The translations under genes and the position numbers were made by a program. Shown one piece after another: positions 14,433 to 20,761 of a DNA stretch of 30,682 bases (its first letter is position 1; the number at the start of each line of letters is the position of its first letter). The DNA is from a virus. The DNA lies in the IMG/VR virus record IMGVR_UViG_3300008262_000260, positions 1-30,682 of that record, one strand, 5' to 3'. The notes under the pieces are model-generated. The model saw only the letters and a program-made list of their open reading frames with translations. It was not told the DNA's origin and did no database searches.

Positions 14433-14619
14433 GGTTGGTTATTCTGTTACGAGGAAACCAACCGAAACCCTAGTCAGCGTTTAGGCTGCCAATGCGTAGA
14501 CAGAGTCGTTTGCATTTACTTTGTTTTGCTTCTTCGACCGAGTTTCCCCAATCCTACGGGTTTCACATTCCCGTGTTGCCGTCTCTACTATCTACCTCTG
14601 TCGAAACCAAGGCACCCCC
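14433..14619 (-). ncRNA. ssrA: Permuted tmRNA, coding piece (5' half of the mature RNA)
   Basis: On the minus strand the piece starts GGGGGTGCCTTGGTTTCGAC, the typical tmRNA 5' end. GGGGGTG (14619-14613) pairs over 7 positions with CACCTCC of the acceptor piece (14776-14770, one G-U), and CAGAGG (14600-14595) pairs with CTTCTG (14802-14797), giving helix 2. A hairpin ACGGG/CCCGT follows in the pseudoknot-1 region. The tag reading frame encodes ANDSVYALAA. The piece ends with a perfect 8-bp hairpin, GGTTGGTT/AACCAACC (14463-14456 and 14440-14433). The exact 3' end is not known. tmRNA rescues stalled ribosomes together with SmpB, which is not in this window. Confidence 0.9.
14481..14513 (-). 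other. tmRNA tag frame, ANDSVYALAA
   Basis: The resume codon GCA (14513-14511) is followed by AAC GAC TCT GTC TAC GCA TTG GCA GCC and the stop TAA. The tag has the AND start and the YALAA end of proteobacterial tags (E. coli: ANDENYALAA), so the ClpXP and SspB recognition ends are kept while the middle (SV) differs. Confidence 0.92.
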
Positions 14620-14754
14620 ATCAGTAAAACTCTTTAGCCATTCAGTGGCATCTGTTGAACTATCAAAGTAAGGAGAGATGCAACGCTTTTTGCTATCTAT
14701 CCAAAAGTAGGTATAAGTATTCATCCCCGAATCTCTATACTTGATAAGTTCCAT
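14563..14754 (-). CDS. Small ORF in the tmRNA intervening segment
   Basis: 63 codons from an ATG (14754) with AGGA five bases upstream. It starts 12 bases after the CCA end of the acceptor piece. Residues 11-41 (MNTYTYFWIDSKKRCISPYF, then TDATEWLK) look like a real small protein of the kind found in phages. The last 19 codons lie inside the mature tmRNA coding piece: GGALVSTEVDS is simply the translation of the tmRNA 5' end. So either this ORF is translated before the precursor is processed, or the original gene was cut short by the tmRNA. No function is recognised. Confidence 0.5.
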   Translation of the reverse strand: MELIKYRDSGMNTYTYFWIDSKKRCISPYFDSSTDATEWLKSFTDGGALVSTEVDSRDGNTGM

Positions 14755-14765
14755 AAAAGTCCTAT

Positions 14766-14830
14766 TGGTGGAGGTGGTGGGAGTCGAACCCACGTCCAGA
14801 AGTCCTTCGCTTTGAAGGGATTACAACAAT
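14766..14830 (-). ncRNA. ssrA: Permuted tmRNA, acceptor piece (3' half of the mature RNA)
   Basis: This piece lies upstream of the coding piece in transcription order, as in circularly permuted ssrA genes. It contains a hairpin CCTTC/GAAGG (14818-14814 and 14808-14804), the helix-2 strand CTTCTG, the T arm GTGGG-TTCGACT-CCCAC (14793-14777), the acceptor strand CACCTCC, discriminator A and an encoded CCA ending at 14766. Its 5' end is uncertain (about 14820-14833, just after the stop of the preceding gene). The 146 bases between the CCA and the coding piece would be removed during maturation. Confidence 0.88.
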
Positions 14831-14833
14831 TCC

Positions 14834-15043
14834 TTATAAACCTCCGTTTGGTTGAGTTGCTTTTACAAGCATTACTCTACCGTTTGCAGAGATCTGTAAT
14901 TTAAACATATCGCCATCTTTCCATCCATTAGGTAAAGTTCCCCAAACTTGGTCAGGTTTCTTTTCCTGTGATGCAAGATGCAATTCTTCGTCAAACAGAA
15001 TGTATCCATCCGAAAGATCAAAATGGTAATCAATGTATAACAT
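14834..15043 (-). CDS. Small protein gene directly upstream of the tmRNA
   Basis: 69 residues: a strand-rich start (MLYIDYHFDLSDGYILFDEE), then DQVWGTLPNGWKDGDMFKLQ and ISANGRVMLVKATQPNGG. 'LPNGWKDGDxFKL...GRVMLVK' looks like an AbrB-like small swapped-hairpin fold, but I do not recognise the family. A stop codon (TAA, frame of the ATG) lies close upstream, so no longer start exists. Oddly, the -10 box of a strong promoter ends one base before this ATG, so transcripts from that promoter would lack the start codon; the gene then needs read-through transcription from upstream. Confidence 0.55.
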   Translation of the reverse strand: MLYIDYHFDLSDGYILFDEELHLASQEKKPDQVWGTLPNGWKDGDMFKLQISANGRVMLVKATQPNGGL

Positions 15044-15044
15044 G

Positions 15045-15073
15045 ATTATACCCCTTAATTATTTGCAAGTCAA
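15045..15073 (-). promoter_or_regulatory. Sigma70 promoter upstream of the tmRNA locus
   Basis: -35 TTGACT (15068-15073), 17-base spacer, -10 TATAAT (15045-15050), minus strand. The expected start (about 15038) lies inside the 69-codon gene, after its ATG, about 205 bases before the acceptor piece. The likely product is the tmRNA precursor. The -35 overlaps the last codons of the nuclease gene. Confidence 0.85.
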
Positions 15074-15723
15074 ATATTATGGGCATTCTTGTAGTCTAAA
15101 CGCAATTTTCTGAATCCACCGATCCAGTTGTCACGCTTCTCAATAAACAGTCGTGGATCATCGTTCTCCACACCCATGATAATTACTAGCCTACCAATTG
15201 GAATGCCTGTGCGTTCTTCAAACGCAACTGCGTATGCAGCTGTTTGCATGAAGTAATTATATATATCTTCCCGATCTTTGGGTTTATTTGCAGTCTTGAA
15301 ATCTATGACTGATAGCTTACCTTGAAACTCAGCAATGCAATCTACTGTTCCTGCAACTTCTAAGAAGTCAGAGTACAGCGGTGTTTCTAAGCAGTGGATG
15401 TTATCGATGTCATCCAACCAGAGTTTCATTGAATTGAAGATCTCTGCGTCAAAGATATCTGGCTCAGGATTGTTACCTAGCAGGTAATGTTCACAGAGGG
15501 TGTGAACTCTTGTTCCTCTGGCAGATGCCCTTGCGGATACCCTGTTTGCTTCTTCATTACCAACCCTGCGGCGCCACTCTGCAATTCCTTTTGCTGAATG
15601 TAGGGACGTAACGGTGGTGACCGATGGATAGGCTCTACCCGACGGTGTTTTATAAACTCGTGTGCCATCTGGTGCAGTGGTGCGTTCAAGTTTGGGTAGA
15701 TCATGATGTATAAAGGTTTTCAT
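15070..15723 (-). CDS. PD-(D/E)XK exonuclease, RecB/Cas4-like
   Basis: 217 residues. The motifs of a RecB-type nuclease are in order: GTRVHTLCEHYL (His74), ETPLYSDFLEVAGTVDCI (Asp128), LSVIDFKTANKPK (Asp141-x-Lys143) and YFMQTAAYAVAFEE (Gln160 and Tyr164). A metal-dependent DNA exonuclease is therefore well supported. In phages such stand-alone enzymes serve recombination, replication-linked DNA processing or host DNA breakdown; the context does not decide. There is no Fe-S Cys cluster, so it is not a classic Cas4. The start overlaps the upstream oxygenase-like gene by 4 bases. Confidence 0.8.
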   Translation of the reverse strand: MKTFIHHDLPKLERTTAPDGTRVYKTPSGRAYPSVTTVTSLHSAKGIAEWRRRVGNEEANRVSARASARGTRVHTLCEHYLLGNNPEPDIFDAEIFNSMKLWLDDIDNIHCLETPLYSDFLEVAGTVDCIAEFQGKLSVIDFKTANKPKDREDIYNYFMQTAAYAVAFEERTGIPIGRLVIIMGVENDDPRLFIEKRDNWIGGFRKLRLDYKNAHNI

Positions 15724-16328
15724 TCTTGAGTAAATGGGTTTTTGATTCCCATTTGTTTTAAATTTTCTTCATCTAGCTCAGGGATAAACCTCAAGCCGCA
15801 GATGCTTCTAAATGGATTGTCTGTTATCCCTCTATGCAATATTGTAGTATTTACAACCATAGGTCGTATAACTTCTACTCTTGCAATTTCTTCAGCAGCG
15901 CCCGCATAAGTCCAAGCAAAATTACTAGGAGCATGTAGTCCCATTTTACCTGAATCTATCAATGTAGTCAAATTTGTTTTGTAAAATGCAGTGTAAGAAT
16001 TTTCACAGTGCTTTAAAGCAAAATTTAAAGAACACTGAGTGTATGCTGGATCATATGAATCTACATGGATAACAGATGATGTTACTTGATTCGAAGAAAA
16101 CAGAAACCTATTCAATTTTGTAAGAATACCACATTCTTGTAAATAGCATTTTAATGTAGGGCAGGCATCTATACCATCTTCTGCAGAAACATTAACATAA
16201 AATGGATTAGTTCTGCGCTTCAAATGCACAACATCTTCAGACAACTTAATAAGTTCTGTTGTTATGCTGTCCAAATTTGGAACATCAACATAACTGTAAA
16301 TCCAATTAGTTCTAATCGGATTGTACAT
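15720..16328 (-). CDS. 2OG-Fe(II) oxygenase-like protein
   Basis: 202 residues. VIHVDSYDP provides an HxD pair (His88, Asp90), ILHRGITDNPFRSICGLRF a distal His165 and Arg174. The order HxD...H...R and the strands around it fit a double-stranded beta-helix oxygenase that uses iron and 2-oxoglutarate; this is inferred from motif spacing. The substrate is unknown. It shares a polar, Cys-containing style with the next gene, which has the same motif order. Overlaps both neighbours, so it is translated as part of a cassette. Base composition is very AT-rich. Confidence 0.55.
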   Translation of the reverse strand: MYNPIRTNWIYSYVDVPNLDSITTELIKLSEDVVHLKRRTNPFYVNVSAEDGIDACPTLKCYLQECGILTKLNRFLFSSNQVTSSVIHVDSYDPAYTQCSLNFALKHCENSYTAFYKTNLTTLIDSGKMGLHAPSNFAWTYAGAAEEIARVEVIRPMVVNTTILHRGITDNPFRSICGLRFIPELDEENLKQMGIKNPFTQE

Positions 16329-16944
16329 ATCCAGCTTTAGTTAATACATTTTTGCAGTAATCAAATGAGTAGTTAGGGGAAGCAAAATTCCATCCGAATG
16401 CGGTTCGTTCTATATTAGAAGTATTTCTAACACTATGCCACTCATGCACATTATTTAAATATGCACTCTCATTGACAGAAAATGAATAATCTGCTTTTGG
16501 AAAAACTTGAATAGATTGACTGTTTTTAGTTGGTAATTTTGGTATATTATAATATTCAGAAATACACCTATCAGAACATCCAGAAATAGGAAAATAAATC
16601 GCGTTTGGTCTCCAAGCTCTATCAACATGAGGAACCATAACAGCACCAGGTGTTATTTTGGTTATTGTGGCAGATTGCCCCATAAAAGGTAAGATATCAG
16701 AGAACTCTTGCCATAAAGGATCATTCTGACACTCCTCAGATACAATTCCTTTGTGAGCATGTCCAATATCAGCACCCTTTCCTGTTTCCCATGTAGAACC
16801 TGTTTTCCATAAAGCAATAACACCAGTTCCTGCATATTTCTCAGGCATGTGTGGATAAAAATACTTATGATAAATTTGAACTATAGCATTTAATTGAGTT
16901 TCATTGAAATTCAATTTTAGAAAAAAGTCGCTAGCTGGTCTCAT
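16312..16944 (-). CDS. 2OG-Fe(II) oxygenase / aspartyl-hydroxylase-like protein
   Basis: 210 residues. ITPGAVMVPHVDRAWRPNAI has HxD (His106, Asp108), and NNVHEWHSVRNTSNIERTAF gives the distal His170 and Arg180, the usual spacing in 2OG-dependent oxygenases of the aspartyl/asparaginyl hydroxylase type. The residues around them (IYFPISGC, FGWNF) fit the core strands. Substrate unknown; in phages such enzymes may act on sugars, nucleobases or proteins. The adjacent gene has the same HxD...H...R pattern with little other similarity. ATGA-type overlap with the upstream acetyltransferase. Confidence 0.65.
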   Translation of the reverse strand: MRPASDFFLKLNFNETQLNAIVQIYHKYFYPHMPEKYAGTGVIALWKTGSTWETGKGADIGHAHKGIVSEECQNDPLWQEFSDILPFMGQSATITKITPGAVMVPHVDRAWRPNAIYFPISGCSDRCISEYYNIPKLPTKNSQSIQVFPKADYSFSVNESAYLNNVHEWHSVRNTSNIERTAFGWNFASPNYSFDYCKNVLTKAGYVQSD

Positions 16945-17390
16945 AGAAATTTACCTATAATTTTGTCTTCTTCAAGGTAACCCAATCTATAAAGAATTGG
17001 TGTGAAATCTATGGAATTTTTAACATGCCAAGTTATTTTATCAGCACCCAGTTCTTTCATTTTATTCTCGCAGAATTTTAACAATTTGATTCCAGTCATA
17101 CCTTTTCTATATTCTTCTTTTAAATACAGAACGTCATTGCTGGCTACATTAAGATCCCTGTAATGAATATGGTTATTTAAAAAGAATGCTCCATAACCAA
17201 CTAAAGCTAAGTCATCTCTAGCAGTAAATAAGAAAAAGTTTCCAGTAGATTCTAAGTTTTCGTATCTTTCCCAAATGGGATCAAGAAGAACTTTATCTTT
17301 ATTCAAAGTTAAATCTCTATAGTTTAACTTTATAATTTCTTTCATCTCGTCTAAAATCTCAAAAAGAGATTCTTGTTGATATGTTATCAT
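16941..17390 (-). CDS. GNAT-family N-acetyltransferase
   Basis: 149 residues. The GNAT layout is visible: LALVGYGAFFLNNHIHYRDL (strands 2-4), NDVLYLKEEYRKGMTGIKLL with the acetyl-CoA pyrophosphate loop (R-x-G-M-T-G), then CENKMKELGADKITWHV and a C-terminal ILYRLGYLEEDKIIGKFL. Proteins with 'YRKGxxGxxLL' are common in aquatic phages. The substrate is unknown; small molecules or a protein N-terminus are both possible. It is 3 bases from the PP-loop gene and overlaps the oxygenase-like gene. Confidence 0.8.
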   Translation of the reverse strand: MITYQQESLFEILDEMKEIIKLNYRDLTLNKDKVLLDPIWERYENLESTGNFFLFTARDDLALVGYGAFFLNNHIHYRDLNVASNDVLYLKEEYRKGMTGIKLLKFCENKMKELGADKITWHVKNSIDFTPILYRLGYLEEDKIIGKFL

Positions 17391-17393
17391 GTT

Positions 17394-18347
17394 TTATCCT
17401 CTAAAAATACGCCAACCACGTTTCCATTCAGTATCTATGAATAAAGGCATTTTAATTCTATCTTTCAATTTTCTATACCTTCTCCAAGAAGCAACCTTTA
17501 TTTTGTTTTCGGTATAATATGTATCATTTGTAAAATCCTGTATCTGTTTTTTCAAACACATCTTATAATCGACAAAATTATATCCAGACCATTTTTCTTC
17601 TGCGCTAGTGCTTATGGCATAATCATTCCATGATTTATTGTCACAGAAATGGAAAACGTTTTTATTTATGATAAGGTTTTCTGTATCAAGCAGAATCCAA
17701 AACTGTTCACCCTGATACTCTAATGTGTAATTCATCCACCAGAATAAATCCTTAACATCTACTAATTCTCTTGGACAAGCTGCAGCTAGTTTAGTGTAAT
17801 ATTGTTGGGATTCTTCTGTTAAATTCGCAATAAACTCTGGAATAGTTTGTCTCAATCTAAACTCTGGCATTATGTGATAAATGTTACTACCAAACATTGG
17901 ATCAGTTAAATGTCCTGTTACGATAACACTATCAATTAGACACTGGTTTATAACAGAGTCTTCATAAAAATTATACTCTACAGTTTCAAGTTTATGGTGA
18001 ATGTATTTTGCATAAAACTCAGGATATTCTTTTATAGAGTTTTCTGTTAAAACTATTCGTATTCTATCTGTTGGGCAATATTTTAAAAATTCGCATACAA
18101 TTAGTGTAGAATCAATACCACCACTCCAAAATATAGATATTTTTTTACCAAGTGCAGCGTCAAGAATTTCATGAACTCGCTCATAACATAGTTGATCAAT
18201 TGATTTTGGTTGACATAATTCTCCAATTGGAGTCAAAATTTCTAAATTATCAAAAGTGAATAATGATTTAGATCTATCCAGAATAAAAATTGCTTTTTCT
18301 GGGCTAGTCATAGAAGGAGCAATGGTTTGATGATAATAATACTTCAT
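17394..18347 (-). CDS. PP-loop ATPase, asparagine-synthase-like
   Basis: 317 residues. SIFWSGGIDSTLIVCEFLKY (SGGIDST, residues 75-81) is the pyrophosphate-binding loop of the asparagine synthase/ATP-pyrophosphatase superfamily. There is no N-terminal glutaminase domain and no Cys2, so it is not a complete asparagine synthase; the N-terminal 60 residues are unlike known parts. It probably adenylates a carboxyl or carbonyl group of an unknown substrate. The C-terminal half is aromatic-rich. Position beside a GNAT, two oxygenase-like genes and a desaturase suggests a small-molecule or surface-modification cassette (inference). Confidence 0.7.
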   Translation of the reverse strand: MKYYYHQTIAPSMTSPEKAIFILDRSKSLFTFDNLEILTPIGELCQPKSIDQLCYERVHEILDAALGKKISIFWSGGIDSTLIVCEFLKYCPTDRIRIVLTENSIKEYPEFYAKYIHHKLETVEYNFYEDSVINQCLIDSVIVTGHLTDPMFGSNIYHIMPEFRLRQTIPEFIANLTEESQQYYTKLAAACPRELVDVKDLFWWMNYTLEYQGEQFWILLDTENLIINKNVFHFCDNKSWNDYAISTSAEEKWSGYNFVDYKMCLKKQIQDFTNDTYYTENKIKVASWRRYRKLKDRIKMPLFIDTEWKRGWRIFRG

Positions 18348-18508
18348 AACATACCAAAAACGTTCATTTCTTTTAACTGATCTACGCTATACATCATTTG
18401 TTCAGGAAACCTAAATGTTAAGTTATAATCTTCAGGTTCATTATCATAAACAGCTAAAACATGGTGTTCTTTATCAATTTCTTCAAGATCTTTCAGTTGA
18501 TTTAGCAC
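18344..18508 (-). CDS. Small protein between the PP-loop gene and desaturase
   Basis: 54 residues from a GTG start at 18508, preceded by AAGGTG at 7 bases. Begins with a charged helix (LNQLKDLEEIDKEHH), then a strand-like VLAVYDNEPEDYNLTFRF and ends PEQMMYSVDQLKEMNVFGML. No family recognised. It overlaps the desaturase end by 26 bases and its TGA overlaps the ATG of the PP-loop gene, so it fills the gap exactly; this arrangement is the main support for it being real. Confidence 0.6.
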   Translation of the reverse strand: MLNQLKDLEEIDKEHHVLAVYDNEPEDYNLTFRFPEQMMYSVDQLKEMNVFGML

Positions 18509-19214
18509 GAGATATCACCTTTATAAAAAAACCACCCAAATCAAAAAACTCAGGTCTATGATTGAATATAACAATTCTTGGATCATTATGATGTTCTTTA
18601 TGTATCCACTCTCCAGCCATTGGGATTACGAATTCTAAAAACCAATAATTTCTAGGAGTTTTATCTTTATGCGCTGTAATTGTGTGTATACCGCTAGTTA
18701 CAAGATAAAGACTAATTGGTAATCCATAGAGAAAAACCAAACCAGGGATACCAAATAATAAACAAACAAGTACAAGGTAAATTACACTTAGACTAAAGGA
18801 ATGCTCAAAGAAAAACTTATGGCGAGGATCCCTTAACATCTTTAATGAATGTTTAGATAACTTTATATCTATCCTATCTTTAAATCTTAAAAAATGTCTA
18901 TATGTAGAATCATACGGATCATTATCTGTATCTGAATGCTTGTGATGTAAAATGTGAACAGAAGACCACTCAACTGGAGATGAGTTAATACTTATACATC
19001 CAGTGATTGAATATGCATATTCCCAAAATCTAGAACAAGAATACATATTATGCGTAAAGTATCTATGATAACCAGCAGTAATAGTTATGGCTATCCAAAA
19101 ATATAGCAACAAAGATACAACAATCCAGGGAATGGTAGCATAATAAACAGATAATGCAAAAAAGATTGGGAGCAACCAAGCTCCCAATGATCTATGTATA
19201 GACTTGGTTTTCAT
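18483..19214 (-). CDS. Membrane fatty acid desaturase
   Basis: 243 residues with the three His boxes of acyl desaturases: HRYFTH (50-55), HILHHKH (87-93) and HKEHH (205-209), which bind the di-iron centre. Four hydrophobic segments (about 10-25, 28-49, 143-160, 163-180) place the enzyme in the membrane. It is of the delta-9 type (acyl-CoA/acyl-lipid) and shorter than most bacterial ones (about 300). Its role would be to add double bonds to membrane lipids during infection; such genes are known as auxiliary metabolic genes in aquatic phages. ATGA overlap with the upstream gene. Very AT-rich (a sampled line is about 18% GC). Confidence 0.88.
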   Translation of the reverse strand: MKTKSIHRSLGAWLLPIFFALSVYYATIPWIVVSLLLYFWIAITITAGYHRYFTHNMYSCSRFWEYAYSITGCISINSSPVEWSSVHILHHKHSDTDNDPYDSTYRHFLRFKDRIDIKLSKHSLKMLRDPRHKFFFEHSFSLSVIYLVLVCLLFGIPGLVFLYGLPISLYLVTSGIHTITAHKDKTPRNYWFLEFVIPMAGEWIHKEHHNDPRIVIFNHRPEFFDLGGFFIKVISRAKSTERS

Positions 19215-19723
19215 CTAGGGCTAATAACTCTTAAAGCGTATATAGTTTCATTGGAGTTGTTTTCCAGTTCAACATCTCCAGATCTAACACGAATTTGCCA
19301 TGGTCCAATAAAACTCTTTCCATTAATTTGAGCAGTTCCTCTCACAAGAAAGACATTTGCGTTTTGAGGCAGTGAAGCAACTTCTCCAGGAGCTAAAATT
19401 ATACTGCTGCAATCTGGAAGTCCAATAGGATTGTGTTCATGTGGGATACATAACCATTCAGTTTCAACTGGGAAAGTCAGCTCAAGTGTACCACCAGTAG
19501 AAGCACCAGAGTTTGCATTTTCAGCATTTAACCATCCTGGTGTTCTATCTTGTAAAACTTCGCCAGTTTCTTTAACTTTAACTTTAGCACAACCATCAGT
19601 GTAATAGTATAATCCACTAGTAACTAATCCATTATCGCCAAGAGTAACTTCACGGATCTCACTTGGTTGCATACGAACCAAAAGAGCGATACTACCAAAC
19701 ATTGCAAACGGGGTACTAGTCAT
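19211..19723 (-). CDS. Beta-rich (cupin-like) protein of unknown function
   Basis: 170 residues without Cys-based or catalytic motifs that I recognise. The second half (GEVASLPQNANVFLVRGTAQ, then FIGPWQIRVRSGDVELENNS) reads as a cupin/jelly-roll turn, but the metal-binding His/Glu residues of enzymatic cupins are not evident. It lies between a hypothetical and a desaturase and directly downstream of a virion-like gene. A structural or binding protein is therefore more likely than an enzyme. Confidence 0.55.
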   Translation of the reverse strand: MTSTPFAMFGSIALLVRMQPSEIREVTLGDNGLVTSGLYYYTDGCAKVKVKETGEVLQDRTPGWLNAENANSGASTGGTLELTFPVETEWLCIPHEHNPIGLPDCSSIILAPGEVASLPQNANVFLVRGTAQINGKSFIGPWQIRVRSGDVELENNSNETIYALRVISPR

Positions 19724-20121
19724 ATTCTTTCTCCAACCAATCTAGCTAAAACACGTTGAACTGCAGCTTCCATTTGAACTTCTTGATATAAACGAATTTG
19801 CTCTGGTGTAGAAATGTGAGTTTCGTTTGATGTTACTATAGGAGTGATAACTTCTGGGGTTTCCTCTACATTAACTACAGATTCTTTAAGATCGTTTAAG
19901 TGAGATAAATCCATAGAATTATTTGCACTTTCCTGTTTCCATAAATCAGATGGTGCTGCTGCTTTGAGTTTTTCTATAACTTGTTCTTTAGTCACAGTTG
20001 CATCAATATCCAAATATATTCTATTGGTGTGTGTCGTCAAGGATTCGTCTGCTGGTTTATATTCTACCAAAAAAGACTTATCTCCATAATTTTCTAAAAT
20101 TTTTATGCTGAATGCTATCAT
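19720..20121 (-). CDS. Hypothetical protein next to virion-like genes
   Basis: 133 residues. The N-terminal 60 residues look strand-rich (SIKILENYGDKSFLVEYKPA and IYLDIDATVTKEQVIEKL), and the C-terminal 40 are helical and end QEVQMEAAVQRVLARLVGER. The middle (about residues 65-100) is Ser/Thr/Val-rich and probably disordered. Family not recognised. The stop overlaps the ATG of the cupin-like gene, and the upstream gene is a repeat-like virion protein, so it may belong to the tail fibre region. Confidence 0.5.
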   Translation of the reverse strand: MIAFSIKILENYGDKSFLVEYKPADESLTTHTNRIYLDIDATVTKEQVIEKLKAAAPSDLWKQESANNSMDLSHLNDLKESVVNVEETPEVITPIVTSNETHISTPEQIRLYQEVQMEAAVQRVLARLVGERI

Positions 20122-20129
20122 GTTATTCC

Positions 20130-20756
20130 TTATTTGTATAATTCATAGCCAGTGGTGCCATTGGTTATAGATGCAGAAGAACTCCAATACCACATGCCAT
20201 TGAGCCCATCTACACGATATGTCGCAGCAGATCTATAAAATGTACCAACACCTGGAGCAGTTATATATGTGAATACAGCATCATTATTAGGGGGTGCGGC
20301 TAATCCTGAATTGTACAAGTTTATATAAAAATAATTTGCAGATCCATAAGTTTCTCTTGCTATGGTTACAAGAGAGTATGAACCATAGTAAGTACCCAAA
20401 GTAGGGGGATTAGTAGACACAGAACCAAAAGGTCCTGGAGTTGGTCCTGATATTGGAGCGGGTGATCCACCAGTATAATTAAATCCTGTAAAAGTATAGT
20501 TAGTAGGTGATTTTTGTCCGTCTGAAACAGAGTAGGAACCGACAGTTAAAGTATAACTTTCAGTCTGTTTATATCTAGCATTAGCAAAACTACCCATTCC
20601 TATTTCACCAGAAGTAGGAATATTAGAGTTCATTGTTGATATCGATTCAACTCTAAAACCACCTCTGTAGAATTCACTCAAGCTGACTGCACCAGTGCCT
20701 CCACCAAATGCGGTTCTTAAACCATCGATATTAATATTAGTGCTAGATATTGTCAT
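20130..20756 (-). CDS. Virion structural / tail-fibre-associated protein
   Basis: 208 residues rich in Gly, Ser, Thr, Tyr and Asn, with a short conserved start (INIDGLRTAFGGGTGAVSLS, then EFYRGG and NIPTSGEIGMGSF). The 'SLSEFYRGG...IPTSGEI.MGSF' unit is common in minor structural proteins of marine phages. The rest is a series of aromatic beta-strands (TYYGSYSLVTI, YFYINLYNSG) as in a receptor-binding or decoration domain. There is no enzymatic motif. Stands alone in the nucleotide-metabolism side of the genome. Confidence 0.65.
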   Translation of the reverse strand: MTISSTNINIDGLRTAFGGGTGAVSLSEFYRGGFRVESISTMNSNIPTSGEIGMGSFANARYKQTESYTLTVGSYSVSDGQKSPTNYTFTGFNYTGGSPAPISGPTPGPFGSVSTNPPTLGTYYGSYSLVTIARETYGSANYFYINLYNSGLAAPPNNDAVFTYITAPGVGTFYRSAATYRVDGLNGMWYWSSSASITNGTTGYELYK

Positions 20757-20761
20757 TTAAA

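Noticed and set aside
17655-17675. A T4 late promoter (CATAAATA) on the minus strand
   Set aside because: It lies inside the PP-loop gene far from any gene start; chance match in AT-rich sequence.
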